59,674 nucleotides of DNA, from positions 1-59,674 of the forward strand of contig CAJUAW010000003.1 of the NCBI GenBank assembly GCA_910584605.1, written 5' to 3'. Below the pieces are notes generated by a model. It was not told the origin of the DNA. It saw only the letters and a list, made by a program, of their open reading frames with translations, and did not search any database. The translations under genes were made by a program, and so were the position numbers. Of this stretch, positions 1-7,728 are shown piece after piece. This DNA is from an uncultured Oscillospiraceae bacterium. GTDB lineage: Bacteria; Bacillota_A; Clostridia; Oscillospirales; Oscillospiraceae. Numbering within the stretch: position 1 is the first letter of the stretch; each line of letters starts with the position of its first letter.

Positions 1-127
1 CCAGGGGGGTGAAGGCGTAGAGGGAAAAGGATTCCCGGATGATGGCCGCCATGCGGTCGAACTGGATCTGCCGGGCTGGGAGGAGCTCCATAAAGCCAGA
101 CAAAGTGCGGGGTTGAACCTTAGCCAT
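1..127 (-). CDS. hisS: Histidyl-tRNA synthetase, N-terminal part (gene runs off the window)
   Basis: Only the first 42 codons are present. The translation begins MAKVQPRTLSGFMELLPARQ and continues with a segment ending in SLYAFTPL. This matches the opening of the HisRS-like class II catalytic domain, where the enzyme charges tRNA-His with histidine. The reading frame is open to the window edge. It lies downstream of the methylglyoxal-synthase-like gene with a 152-base gap. An AGAGAGG Shine-Dalgarno sits before the ATG. The N-terminal GFMELLP signature is typical of the family; a HisZ-type paralogue cannot be excluded from 42 residues. Confidence 0.8.
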   Translation of the reverse strand, partial: MAKVQPRTLSGFMELLPARQIQFDRMAAIIRESFSLYAFTPL

Positions 128-155
128 AGTCAAATCCTCTCTTTCTCAATTACAC

Positions 156-183
156 ACAGTATTGTTTGCTTCTGATATTACAA
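156..183 (-). promoter_or_regulatory. Possible hisS promoter
   Basis: On the minus strand TTGTAA (178-183) is separated by 16 bases from TACTGT (156-161), upstream of the hisS start. It is a moderate match only. No T-box motif was seen in the 152-base gap. Confidence 0.35.
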
Positions 184-279
184 AATAAAGAAGAATTGTC
201 TTGTTCAGGAAAAAGGAACAAAGCGCCCCCATCCACGAGGTCGGGACGGGAGCGCGCACATGCAGCAGGGGACCGCCGC

Positions 280-696
280 TTACAGGGCAAAGGGAACCCG
301 ATTGGGGTTCATGCCTTCGCGCCAGTCCAGATCGCCCCGGGCCAAGCCATGAATGAGCAGCTCGGCGGTGGCCACGTTGGTGGCTACGGGGACGGAATGC
401 TGGTCGCACAGGCGGGTGATGTACAGCACGTCCTTGTCCATCTCATTATCTTGGGGGGAGTTGAAAAAAAGCACCATGTCGATCTCGTTGTAGATGATGC
501 GCTGGCCGATTTGTTCGATGCCTCCATGCTCATGGGACAGGAAGAGCTGAACAGGCAGACCGGTGGCCTCCGCCACCATGCGTCCGGTGGCGTTGGTGCC
601 GCAGACAGCATGCTTGGACAGGACACCACAGTATGCGGTGCAGAACTGCACCATCAGCTCCTGCTTTTTGGTGTGGCTCATAATGGCGATGTTCAT
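280..696 (-). CDS. mgsA: Methylglyoxal synthase-like protein with altered active site
   Basis: The 138-residue protein aligns over its whole length with methylglyoxal synthase, which converts dihydroxyacetone phosphate to methylglyoxal. The fold-defining segments QFCTAYCGVLSKH, EATGLPV, IDMVLFF and PVATNVATAE are present. Several residues known to matter in the E. coli enzyme are changed: the AHD motif reads SHT (loss of Asp20), GGDQQ reads GGIEQ (loss of Asp71, the catalytic base), and the His98 position is Met; Asp101 appears kept. The protein may therefore be a non-catalytic or differently acting family member. A GGAGG Shine-Dalgarno precedes the ATG. It follows minD by 44 bases, and mgsA next to min genes is a common clostridial arrangement. 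Confidence 0.8.
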   Translation of the reverse strand: MNIAIMSHTKKQELMVQFCTAYCGVLSKHAVCGTNATGRMVAEATGLPVQLFLSHEHGGIEQIGQRIIYNEIDMVLFFNSPQDNEMDKDVLYITRLCDQHSVPVATNVATAELLIHGLARGDLDWREGMNPNRVPFAL

Positions 697-740
697 GGCG
701 GAAATACCTCCTCAAATCGTTTCGGATGGGGTCGTTGGAG

Positions 741-1475
741 TTAACGGATGCGCATGATCGGCACCCGCTGTCCCTCCAGCCGCTGGGCGATGTTCCAGCA
801 GGCCAGGGCGGCGCCCCGTTTGCCCCGGGTGGTGAGGGGCTGCCCCAGGTTGGCGCACAGGATGACCTGGGGATCCTCCGGCACCACGCCGATGAGGGGC
901 AGTCCGGCGGCATTCATAGCGTCGTCAATGGTGGTGCGCAGCTTGCGCAGCAGCTTGGTCTGGATGCGGTTCATGACCAGATGGATCGTTCTCAGGTGCT
1001 CCAGCTCTGCCACGGTCCGCTGGGCGTCCCGCAGGGAGGAGGCGTCGTTGGTCGCGATGACGATAGCGCGGTCCACCCCTCGAGTGGCCAGCTGGAAGCC
1101 GGAGCCCAGTCCGGCGGGGGAGTCGATTAGGATGTAGTCATAGCCGTCGCGGGCCTCGTTCAGCAGGGCGCGCACCTTCTCTGAGGTGAGGCTGGCGGGC
1201 ATGGTCATGGGGGCGGAGAGCAGAGAGAGCCCCTTCAGGTCGGGGTGCTCCACCACGGCCCGGGCCAGGGGACAGCGGCCCAGCGCCACATCGGAAAAAT
1301 CCATCAGAGCCCGGTCACTGAGTCCCAGCGAGATATCCAGGTTCCGCAGGCCGATGTCCATGTCGATGCACAGCACGTTCCGGCCCATCAGGGCCAGGGA
1401 AGCGGCTATGCCGCCGGTGACAGAGGTCTTTCCAGTACCGCCTTTGCCGGAAGTGATCGCGATCACAGTGCCCAT
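741..1475 (-). CDS. minD: Septum site-determining ATPase MinD
   Basis: This 244-residue protein is a deviant Walker A ATPase of the MinD/ParA family. Residues 1-17 carry the GKGGTGKT motif, followed by CIDMDIGLRNLD and the Walker B-like segment YDYILIDSPAGLG, all typical of MinD. MinD binds the membrane as an ATP dimer and recruits MinC to block FtsZ rings at wrong sites. The protein is about 20 residues shorter than usual and ends in RLEGQRVPIMRIR, without the usual basic-hydrophobic membrane targeting helix. No minC or minE is visible next to it. It is transcribed with the mgsA-like gene from its own promoter. A TAGGAGG Shine-Dalgarno sets the start. Confidence 0.9.
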   Translation of the reverse strand: MGTVIAITSGKGGTGKTSVTGGIAASLALMGRNVLCIDMDIGLRNLDISLGLSDRALMDFSDVALGRCPLARAVVEHPDLKGLSLLSAPMTMPASLTSEKVRALLNEARDGYDYILIDSPAGLGSGFQLATRGVDRAIVIATNDASSLRDAQRTVAELEHLRTIHLVMNRIQTKLLRKLRTTIDDAMNAAGLPLIGVVPEDPQVILCANLGQPLTTRGKRGAALACWNIAQRLEGQRVPIMRIR

Positions 1476-1502
1476 GGAAGGAACCTCCTAACCTTACTGT
1501 TT

Positions 1503-1530
1503 AGTGTACCACAAATCTGCCGCTCGTCAA
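1503..1530 (-). promoter_or_regulatory. Promoter of minD
   Basis: Minus-strand TTGACG (1525-1530), 16-base spacer, TACACT (1503-1508), 28 bases before the minD start. Confidence 0.6.
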
Positions 1531-1595
1531 CCATTTTTGGCGGAACTTTTAGAAAAAATTTACAAATTCCCATCGGATTCGAGGAAACTGCCCTG

Positions 1596-2327
1596 TCAGA
1601 GGGGATCTTTTTGTATTTTTGCCCATCGCCTGGGGTAGCCCTTCAGGGTAGGAGCCAGCTTTTCAATGACGATGAGGCGGTGGGTGACATCGGTCCCTGG
1701 CAGGGAGTAGTCCTGCACCTCGCCGACCCGGCCGCCCAGCAGCTTGATGGCGTGGGCGGCGTCCTCCAGCTCCTGACCGCTGTTGGTGGACTTCATAGCC
1801 AGGAATTTGCCTCCCACCTTTACATAGGGGAGGCACAGCTCGCACAGCAGCCGCAGGTCGGCCACCGCCCGGGCGGTGGCGAAGTCGAAGCTGTCTCGGA
1901 AGCCCTTTTTCAGGGCCTGCTCCTCCGCCCGGGCGTGGACGGTCCGGACTCCGGAATACAGTCCCGCCGGCAGTGCGCCGCTGGTCTCCAGCAGCCAGTC
2001 CAGCCGTTTGTTCAGCGAGTCCAGAAGGGTGACCTCCAGGGAGGGGACCAGCAGCTTCAGCACCATTCCTGGAAAGCCCGCCCCGGTGCCCACGTCGATG
2101 AGAGTCTTTCCCTCAAGGCTGCAGAACTTGAGGAGGGCGGTGCAGTCCAGGAAGTGCATCCGGGCCACCCCCTCCGGGTCCCGGATGGCGGTGAGGTTCA
2201 TTACCTGGTTCTTTTCCAGGAGCCGCTGGCAGTATTCGTCCAGACTGGTGATTGCCCAGGGATCGATCTTGTCCGTAAGACCGTACTCCTCGAAGCCCTG
2301 GCGGAGAATCTCTGTAATGTGTTCCAT
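1596..2327 (-). CDS. rsmG: 16S rRNA (guanine-527 N7)-methyltransferase RsmG (GidB)
   Basis: The 243-residue protein has the SAM-binding motif LIDVGTGAGFPGMVL near residue 80, the upstream NLTAIRDPEGVARMHFLDC segment and the later ATARAVADL motif, all diagnostic of RsmG. The enzyme methylates G527 of 16S rRNA. Its loss gives low-level streptomycin resistance in other bacteria. In many Firmicutes rsmG sits next to noc-parA-parB near the origin. Here it is on the same side but separated from them by serS, a PilZ gene and mscL. AGAGG lies 7 bases before the ATG. Confidence 0.95.
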   Translation of the reverse strand: MEHITEILRQGFEEYGLTDKIDPWAITSLDEYCQRLLEKNQVMNLTAIRDPEGVARMHFLDCTALLKFCSLEGKTLIDVGTGAGFPGMVLKLLVPSLEVTLLDSLNKRLDWLLETSGALPAGLYSGVRTVHARAEEQALKKGFRDSFDFATARAVADLRLLCELCLPYVKVGGKFLAMKSTNSGQELEDAAHAIKLLGGRVGEVQDYSLPGTDVTHRLIVIEKLAPTLKGYPRRWAKIQKDPL

Positions 2328-2341
2328 AGCCTATCCTCTTA

Positions 2342-2707
2342 TCACTGTGACACGATGACAGCGGCCAGCTCAGGAAAATTGGACATGAGTCCGGCGATGC
2401 CGATGGGCAGGGTGGCCAGGGCCAGCAGCCAGCAGAAAACAGCCAGACCGATGGCGGGCCATTTCCCCGGCCTGCCGGTGCTCTTCCAGGATACCAGCGC
2501 CAGCGCCCCCATTCCAATCAGCCCCGGAAGGGTGAGCAGGGGACCCAGGTTGCGCAGTCCTGCGCCGTTGAAGTAGATATAGGTGGTCAGTATCAGCAGA
2601 ATCAGAGCGTAGGCCAGGCCGGTCCAGGCCAGGGTCCGCTTGACAGGGGAGGAGGGGGTAAAGCCGCTGTTCTCCTGCTCCTCGGGGGAGCGTTTGTCCT
2701 CAGCCAT
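2342..2707 (-). CDS. Small membrane protein of unknown function
   Basis: The 121-residue protein has a charged, Ser/Pro-rich cytoplasmic-looking N-terminus of about 25 residues and then three hydrophobic stretches (about residues 29-46, 55-72 and 85-107) that should cross the membrane. No family was recognised. It is packed between mscL (which ends at the base after its start) and rsmG (14 bases downstream), so it is probably co-transcribed with both. GGAGA precedes the ATG. Confidence 0.7.
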   Translation of the reverse strand: MAEDKRSPEEQENSGFTPSSPVKRTLAWTGLAYALILLILTTYIYFNGAGLRNLGPLLTLPGLIGMGALALVSWKSTGRPGKWPAIGLAVFCWLLALATLPIGIAGLMSNFPELAAVIVSQ

Positions 2708-3109
2708 TTATTGCTTCTCCTTTAAAAGGTCCCGGATCTCCATCAGGAGCTTCTCCTCAGGGGAGGGTTCCGGCGGGGCGGGAGGGGCGGCGGGTTCTTC
2801 CTCTTTGCGGTGGAATTGGTTGATGGCCTTCACCAGGCAGAAGACTACAAAGGCCATGACCAGGAAGTTCAGTACTGTATTGAGAAAACTGCCCAGCATG
2901 ATCTCGCCGCCTCCCGCCAAGCGGATGGTTAAAGAGCTGGCCAGTGCCCCGCCATCCTCAGTGAACGTCCCAAGGATGGGGTTGAGAATGTCATCAATAA
3001 GAGAGGTGATTATGTTGGAGAAGGCCCCGCCGATGATGACGCCCACCGCCATGTCCATCACATTGCCCCGGGCAATAAATTGTTTGAATTCCTTGAAAAA
3101 GCTTCTCAT
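2708..3109 (-). CDS. mscL: Large-conductance mechanosensitive channel MscL
   Basis: This 133-residue protein starts with the amphipathic helix FFKEFKQFIARGNVMDMAVG, followed by TM1 (GVIIGGAFSNIITSLIDD) and, after a short extracellular loop, TM2 (FLNTVLNFLVMAFVVFCLVK). The charged C-terminal helix ends in LLMEIRDLLKEK. This is the complete MscL layout. MscL forms a pentameric pore that opens under membrane tension to release solutes during osmotic downshock. The linker before the C-terminal helix is Pro/Glu-rich. GGAGG lies before the ATG, and the gene abuts the small membrane protein downstream. Confidence 0.97.
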   Translation of the reverse strand: MRSFFKEFKQFIARGNVMDMAVGVIIGGAFSNIITSLIDDILNPILGTFTEDGGALASSLTIRLAGGGEIMLGSFLNTVLNFLVMAFVVFCLVKAINQFHRKEEEPAAPPAPPEPSPEEKLLMEIRDLLKEKQ

Positions 3110-3128
3110 ATGTGCCTCCGGCGGTGAG

Positions 3129-3881
3129 TTACCAGCGGTCGTCGTCGCTGGCGCGGATGCGGGTCTCTTTGATGCCCATCTGAAGGTTGTACAGGGTCTT
3201 GTTCAGCGAGGTGATCTCCTGCTCGGTCAGCTGGGCGAAGAGGATGCCGTACCAGAACTGGCCCCGGCCATGCTCCACGCACCGGACGATCTGCCCCAGG
3301 AAGTTCAGCGGCGCGTATTCGTCCAGCTTGATCCGGATGCGCAGCACTTCGTCTTCCATGTGGATATACTCCGACTGGATGCAGCAGCCGCCGGTGCTGA
3401 TGTTGATGAGCTGGCACTCCTCCGGATTTTTGTAGCGGTCGTCGTCGTTCCGGTAGAGGGACACGGGTGCGGAATAGGGGAGGCGGAAGGTCTCCCGGTT
3501 TTCGGCATGGCTCTCCACCTTAAGGTTGGTCACCTTCAGGACCGTGCGGGTGGATTCGGTCACTGTGGCGCTGAGACTGATGGGGATCAGCTTTTTGTCG
3601 TAGCCGCTGAGGCTAACCGAGGTGTTGAGGGGCGCGATTTTAAAGGACAGCTCGCCGGGGAGCCGGCCTAGAGTCAGGTTGTCCTCCGAGCATTCGGTGA
3701 TCCGTCCGGAGAGCAGAGGGTCCCCCTCCTTGGACATGACGTCGATGCGCATGCCCTCGAACAGCTCGCCGGTGGGGGCGCTCTCCTGCTGGCGGCCAAG
3801 GACCAGTGTGGATGACTGTTCCTGTTCCAGCTCCTCCTCTTCCTCGTCCTCGTCCCTGGAAAAGAATGAAAAAATACCCAT
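3129..3881 (-). CDS. PilZ-domain (YcgR-like) c-di-GMP receptor protein
   Basis: The protein has 250 residues. After an acidic N-terminal tail (DEDEEEEELEQEQ) comes a beta-rich domain resembling the YcgR N-terminal domain. A PilZ domain follows with both c-di-GMP signatures: RETFR (RxxxR) near residue 130 and NISTGG (N/D-x-S-x-x-G) near 160. PilZ proteins bind the second messenger cyclic di-GMP and alter motility, exopolysaccharide or secretion. No flagellar genes are nearby, so the output is unknown. An AAGGAG site precedes the ATG. It lies 21 bases after serS and 19 bases before mscL. Confidence 0.85.
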   Translation of the reverse strand: MGIFSFFSRDEDEEEEELEQEQSSTLVLGRQQESAPTGELFEGMRIDVMSKEGDPLLSGRITECSEDNLTLGRLPGELSFKIAPLNTSVSLSGYDKKLIPISLSATVTESTRTVLKVTNLKVESHAENRETFRLPYSAPVSLYRNDDDRYKNPEECQLINISTGGCCIQSEYIHMEDEVLRIRIKLDEYAPLNFLGQIVRCVEHGRGQFWYGILFAQLTEQEITSLNKTLYNLQMGIKETRIRASDDDRW

Positions 3882-3902
3882 AGTCGATCTCCTTTCCCGA
3901 AA

Positions 3903-5204
3903 TTAGTGCTTAGGGACCATGACCTCCAGGCCGCCCATATAGGGCTGGAGCACCTTGGGGATCACAACGCTGCCGTCCGCCTGAAGGTTATTTTCCAGGA
4001 AGGCGATGAGCATGCGGGGGGGTGCCACAACGGTGTTGTTCAGGGTGTGGGGCAGGTAGGTGCCCTTCTCGCCCTTGACCCGCATCTTCAACCGGCGGGC
4101 CTGGGCGTCCCCCAGATTGGAGCAGGAGCAGACCTCAAAATATTTCTGCTGCCGGGGGGACCAGGCTTCGATGTCGCAGGACTTCACCTTCAGGTCGGCC
4201 AGGTCGCCGGAGCAGCACTCCAGCTGCCGGACGGGGATGTCCAGGGATCGGAACAGCTCCACCGAGTAGCGCCACATTTTCTCGTACCACTCCATGGAGT
4301 CCTCGGGCCTGCAGACTACGATCATCTCCTGCTTCTCGAACTGATGGATGCGGTAGACGCCCCGCTCCTCAATGCCATGGGAGCCCTTTTCCTTGCGGAA
4401 GCAGGGGGAGTAGGAGGTGAGAGTCTGGGGCAGGCTGGCTTCGGGAATCATCTGGTCGATGAATTTGCCGATCATGGAATGCTCGCTGGTGCCGATGAGG
4501 TAGAGGTCTTCGCCCTCAATTTTGTACATCATGGCCTCCATGTCGGTCTGACTCATAACGCCCTCAACCACATTGCCGTGGATCATGAAGGGGGGGATGC
4601 AGAAGGTGAAGCCCTTTCCGATCATAAAGTCCCGGGCGTAGGCCAGCACCGCTTCGTGGAGACGGGCCACGTCGCCCAGCAGGTAGTAGAAGCCGTTTCC
4701 GGACACCCGGCCGGCGGAGTCCATATCCACACCGTCAAACCGCTCCATGATCTCCGTGTGGTAGGGAATCTCAAAGCTGGGGACGGCGGGCTCGCCAAAC
4801 CGTTCCACCTCCACGTTGGCGGAGTCGTCAGGGCCGATGGGCACGGAGGGGTCGATGATGTTGGGGATGACCAGCATGATCTTTCGGATCTTTTCCGCCA
4901 GCTCGGCCTCCTTCTGCTCCAGCTCGGCCAGCCGGTCGGCGTTGGCCTTCACCATGGCCTTGGCCTCCTCGGCCTCCGCCAGCTTGGAGGGGTCCTTCTT
5001 GGCCTGGCCCATGAGCATGCCCACCTGCTTGCTGAGGGTGTTCCGGGCGGCCCGGAGCTCGTTGGCCTCGGACATGGCGGCCCGGTTCTCTGTGTCCAGA
5101 GCCAGCACCTCGTCCACCAGGGGGAGCTTCTCCTCCTGGAATTTTTTCTTGATGTTTTCCTTTACTGCGTCCGGGTTGTCCCGGATAAAGCGAATGTCGA
5201 GCAT
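3903..5204 (-). CDS. serS: Seryl-tRNA synthetase
   Basis: The 433-residue enzyme charges tRNA-Ser. The N-terminal coiled-coil arm (about residues 25-100, rich in Glu/Lys/Ala) precedes a class II catalytic core. The core shows motif 2 (CFRKEKGSHGIEERGVYRIH), the serine-binding EVCSCSNLGDAQARR region and motif 3 near the C-terminus (NNTVVAPPRMLIAFLENN). The chosen start gives MLDIRFIRDNPDAV, the usual SerRS opening, with AAGGAGAG 8 bases upstream; an in-frame start 10 codons earlier has no such support. No T-box leader is visible. A parS site lies 34 bases upstream. Confidence 0.97.
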   Translation of the reverse strand: MLDIRFIRDNPDAVKENIKKKFQEEKLPLVDEVLALDTENRAAMSEANELRAARNTLSKQVGMLMGQAKKDPSKLAEAEEAKAMVKANADRLAELEQKEAELAEKIRKIMLVIPNIIDPSVPIGPDDSANVEVERFGEPAVPSFEIPYHTEIMERFDGVDMDSAGRVSGNGFYYLLGDVARLHEAVLAYARDFMIGKGFTFCIPPFMIHGNVVEGVMSQTDMEAMMYKIEGEDLYLIGTSEHSMIGKFIDQMIPEASLPQTLTSYSPCFRKEKGSHGIEERGVYRIHQFEKQEMIVVCRPEDSMEWYEKMWRYSVELFRSLDIPVRQLECCSGDLADLKVKSCDIEAWSPRQQKYFEVCSCSNLGDAQARRLKMRVKGEKGTYLPHTLNNTVVAPPRMLIAFLENNLQADGSVVIPKVLQPYMGGLEVMVPKH

Positions 5205-5237
5205 ATCAGATTCTCTCCTTATTAAAGATATCATGGA

Positions 5238-5253
5238 TGTTTCACGTGAAACA
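5238..5253. promoter_or_regulatory. parS site 1 (perfect ParB/Noc-type centromere sequence)
   Basis: TGTTTCACGTGAAACA is a 16-base perfect palindrome and matches the Bacillus parS consensus TGTTNCACGTGAAACA at every position. It sits between serS and the coiled-coil gene that follows parB. ParB loads here and spreads, with ParA and SMC, to segregate origins. Confidence 0.9.
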
Positions 5254-5257
5254 TTGC

Positions 5258-5902
5258 TTACTTGATGACCTTCCCCCGGATCTCCATATATCGGTCGTAG
5301 GGGGAGTAGCGGTCAGTGCCGGTGGAGTTCTCCTTTGGAAGATACTCCATCAGCGGGCCTGCGGCGGGAGTTGTCTCCGGGCTTTCGAGTTGGGTGATCA
5401 GCTCGCGGCACAGCTGGGTCCTGCCGCGGACGTAGGCGTCGTTGATCTGCCAGAAATAGTCCATGGCCTGGGTGGTCCAGGCGAGCAGGTTCTCCGTGTG
5501 GCTCAGCGTATCGGTGACGCCATCCAGGCTGACTGTAAGATCGCCCGCCGCTGACTTCTGCTGTTCCAGCTGCTCCTCCAGTTCCGCCAGCCGAAGCTTC
5601 AGGCTGCTGTTCTCGTCTATCAGCCCCTGGAGGGTCTGCACGGTAGAGGCGGACTGCTTCAGGTCGTCGATCTGCTGCTGGCTCTGCCGCCGCTCCATCA
5701 TAAAGGTGAACAGCAGTAGGACAAAGGCAGCCATGAACAGGACGGCGATATACTGAAAGACGGAGTTGCGGCGGCGGCGCTGCTGGGTCTTGCGCCGCCG
5801 GGTCTCCTGGTCGGGGGAGGGGGGACGGCGGGTTCGGGTTCCGTTCTCTGGAAAGCGGTCGGCGTCCTCAATAAAGGGCTCGCTGCGGTTCCGCTCAGCC
5901 AT
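5258..5902 (-). CDS. Single-pass membrane protein with coiled coil, downstream of parB
   Basis: The 214-residue protein has a basic, Arg/Pro-rich N-terminus of about 45 residues (RRRKTQQRRRR), one transmembrane helix (about 48-67, QYIAVLFMAAFVLLLFTFMM) and then a long coiled coil (about 70-120, EENSSLKLRLAELEEQLEQQ-like heptads). A soluble C-terminal part follows. The layout resembles FtsL/DivIC- or septum-type membrane anchors but no family was identified. Its start overlaps the end of parB by 8 bases, with GGAGG 8 bases before the ATG, so it is translationally coupled to parAB. A role in segregation or division is inferred from context only. Confidence 0.75.
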   Translation of the reverse strand: MAERNRSEPFIEDADRFPENGTRTRRPPSPDQETRRRKTQQRRRRNSVFQYIAVLFMAAFVLLLFTFMMERRQSQQQIDDLKQSASTVQTLQGLIDENSSLKLRLAELEEQLEQQKSAAGDLTVSLDGVTDTLSHTENLLAWTTQAMDYFWQINDAYVRGRTQLCRELITQLESPETTPAAGPLMEYLPKENSTGTDRYSPYDRYMEIRGKVIK

Positions 5903-6788
5903 CCTGCCCACCTCCCTGCGATGTCAGGCGCTGCAGCAGGGCCAGCAAGGTCTCCAGATCCTGCTCGTTGTAATACTCCAGCTCGACGCGGCCCTTCTTG
6001 CCCTTGTGAGCGATCTTTACCTTCCGGCCCAGCCGTCCGGCCAGGTCCTTTTCCAGTTCGCCCAGATAGAGGGAGAGGTCCGGTCCCTGTTCCTTGGGCC
6101 GTTCCTTCTTCTCCTTTTGGAGGGCTTTGATCAGAGCCTCGGTCTGCCGTACTGAGAGCTGCCCCTCTACAACCTGCTTGGCAGCCTCCTTTTGAAGGGC
6201 GGCGGTGGGAGCGCCCAGAATGGCTCTGGCGTGTCCAGCGGAAAGGGCGTTCTCCTCCACCAGGGTCATAACCTCCTCGGGAAGGGCCAGCAGCCGCAGG
6301 GTGTTTGTGATGGCGGGACGGGATTTCCCCATCTGCTGGGCCACCTGCTCCTGGGTCAGGCCGTACTCCTCCATCAGAGTCCGGTAGCCCCGGGCCTCCT
6401 CAGCGGGATTCAGATCCTCCCGCTGGAGGTTTTCGATCAGTCCAAGCTCCATCACCTTGCGGTCGTCCGCCTCGATGATGACGGCAGGGACCTCCTGGAG
6501 TCCGGCGGCCTTGGCCGCCCGCCACCGCCGCTCGCCGGCGATGATCTGGTAGTAGCCGGTAGCCAGACGGCGGACCGTCAGCGGTTGGATGATACCGTGG
6601 ACACGGATGGACTCCGCCAGATCGTCCAGCGCCCCCTGCTCAAAGCGTTTTCGGGGCTGATTCAGACCTGGCTCCACCTGGGAGATGGGCAGGGCGACGG
6701 AGCCTTCCCCCTGAGCGGGCAGCTCCGGGTCGCCCAGCAGAGCGTTCAGCCCCCGGCCCAGGCCCAGTTCGGTTTTTCGTTTTGCCAT
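5895..6788 (-). CDS. parB: Chromosome partitioning protein ParB (Spo0J)
   Basis: The protein has 297 residues. The N-terminal CTPase/ParB-Srx domain includes QPRKRFEQ, IQPLTVRR, the GERRWRAAK motif and the box ENLQREDLNPAEEARGYRTL. A helix-turn-helix follows around residues 145-170 (LTQEQVAQQMGKSRPAITNT). The C-terminal dimerisation region ends in ETLLALLQRLTSQ. ParB binds parS, clamps DNA with CTP and recruits SMC. The partner parA is immediately upstream (24 bases). The N-terminus KTELGLGRGLNALLGD is the usual ParA-stimulating peptide. GAGGTAAGG precedes the ATG. Confidence 0.97.
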   Translation of the reverse strand: MAKRKTELGLGRGLNALLGDPELPAQGEGSVALPISQVEPGLNQPRKRFEQGALDDLAESIRVHGIIQPLTVRRLATGYYQIIAGERRWRAAKAAGLQEVPAVIIEADDRKVMELGLIENLQREDLNPAEEARGYRTLMEEYGLTQEQVAQQMGKSRPAITNTLRLLALPEEVMTLVEENALSAGHARAILGAPTAALQKEAAKQVVEGQLSVRQTEALIKALQKEKKERPKEQGPDLSLYLGELEKDLAGRLGRKVKIAHKGKKGRVELEYYNEQDLETLLALLQRLTSQGGGQDG

Positions 6789-6812
6789 ATCCTTACCTCT
6801 TTAATCAGATTG

Positions 6813-7577
6813 TCACAGCTGAGCCAGAGCCGCGGTCATCTCCTCGGCCAGCAGCTTGTAGGCCTCCGCGCCGCGGGAGTAGGGATCGTAATCGGAGATG
6901 GGCTTGCCGTGGCTGGGCGCCTCAGAGAGGCGGACGTTCCGGGGGATGACGGTGGCATACACCTGGCCGGGGAAGTGGCGCTTGACCTCCTCCGCCACCT
7001 GGAGGGAGAGGTTGGTGCGGCTATCAAACATGGTGAGCAGAACACCCTCCATGGTCAGGTTGGGGTTCAGCTTCCGCTTCACCAGACGGACGGTAGCCAG
7101 CAGATCGCTCAGCCCCTCCAGGGCGTAGTATTCGCACTGGACCGGCACCAGCAGGGAATTGGCGGCGCACAGGGCGTTGACCGTCAGCAGCTCCAGGGAG
7201 GGGGGGCAGTCGATAAAGATGAAGTCGTACTCGCCGGACAGAGTGTTGAGCGCGTTTTTCAGCAGCTCCTCCCGTCCGTCAATGCCAATCATCTCGATCC
7301 CCGCGCCGGCCAGCGCCTTGTTGGAGGGCAGTACGTCACCATACTTGGTGGATACCACCGCCTTGGCCGGGTCAGCATCGCTGACCAGCAGGTCGTAGAC
7401 GTTGGGAGAGGCGGTGTTTTTGTCCACCCCCATACCAGAGGTGGCGTTGGCCTGGGGGTCGAAGTCACACAGCAGGACACGTTTGCCCAGGGAATGGAGG
7501 GCGGCGGTGATGTTGACGGTGGTCGTGGTCTTGCCCACGCCGCCCTTTTGGTTTACGACGGCGATGATCTTTGCCAT
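6813..7577 (-). CDS. parA: Chromosome partitioning ATPase ParA (Soj)
   Basis: The 254-residue ATPase has the deviant Walker A KGGVGKTTTTVN near residue 10, CDFDPQANATSGMG, and Walker B FIFIDCPPSLELLTVN. These features identify it as Soj/ParA. ParA-ATP coats the nucleoid and is released by ParB, driving origin movement. The start used has AGGAGG 8 bases upstream; the frame stays open far upstream but that part is promoter and parS DNA and is not protein-like. It is transcribed from a clear promoter at 7627-7655, divergent from the unknown gene at 7794. Confidence 0.97.
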   Translation of the reverse strand: MAKIIAVVNQKGGVGKTTTTVNITAALHSLGKRVLLCDFDPQANATSGMGVDKNTASPNVYDLLVSDADPAKAVVSTKYGDVLPSNKALAGAGIEMIGIDGREELLKNALNTLSGEYDFIFIDCPPSLELLTVNALCAANSLLVPVQCEYYALEGLSDLLATVRLVKRKLNPNLTMEGVLLTMFDSRTNLSLQVAEEVKRHFPGQVYATVIPRNVRLSEAPSHGKPISDYDPYSRGAEAYKLLAEEMTAALAQL

Positions 7578-7626
7578 GAGGATGGCCTCCTTGCGGAAAT
7601 AAAAAATATTGGTTGTGCAATTCCTC

Positions 7627-7655
7627 ATTATATCAACCGCCGTCATGGATTTCAA
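7627..7655 (-). promoter_or_regulatory. Promoter of parA-parB operon
   Basis: Minus-strand TTGAAA (7650-7655), 17-base spacer, perfect TATAAT (7627-7632), about 50 bases before parA. Confidence 0.8.
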
Positions 7656-7680
7656 CTGTTTTTCAAGAATTCTTGGAAAA

Positions 7681-7715
7681 GAAACATGGGAGCCGCAGAG
7701 CGGCTCCCATGTTTC
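7681..7715. repeat. Perfect 16-bp inverted repeat (hairpin) overlapping parS site 2
   Basis: Arms 7681-7696 and 7700-7715 are exact reverse complements with a 3-base loop. On the minus strand the hairpin is followed by TTTTCC, so it could stop transcription running toward parA. Its right arm shares the left half of the parS site at 7710-7725. Confidence 0.8.
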
Positions 7716-7725
7716 ACGTGAAACG
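7710..7725. promoter_or_regulatory. parS site 2
   Basis: TGTTTCACGTGAAACG differs from the perfect palindrome only in its last base. It lies between parA and the divergent gene at 7794, and ends 3 bases before the -35 box of that gene. Confidence 0.88.
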
Positions 7726-7728
7726 TCA

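Noticed and set aside
128..279. T-box riboswitch before hisS (and before serS)
   Set aside because: No T-box consensus or specifier arrangement was seen. The serS gap is too short.
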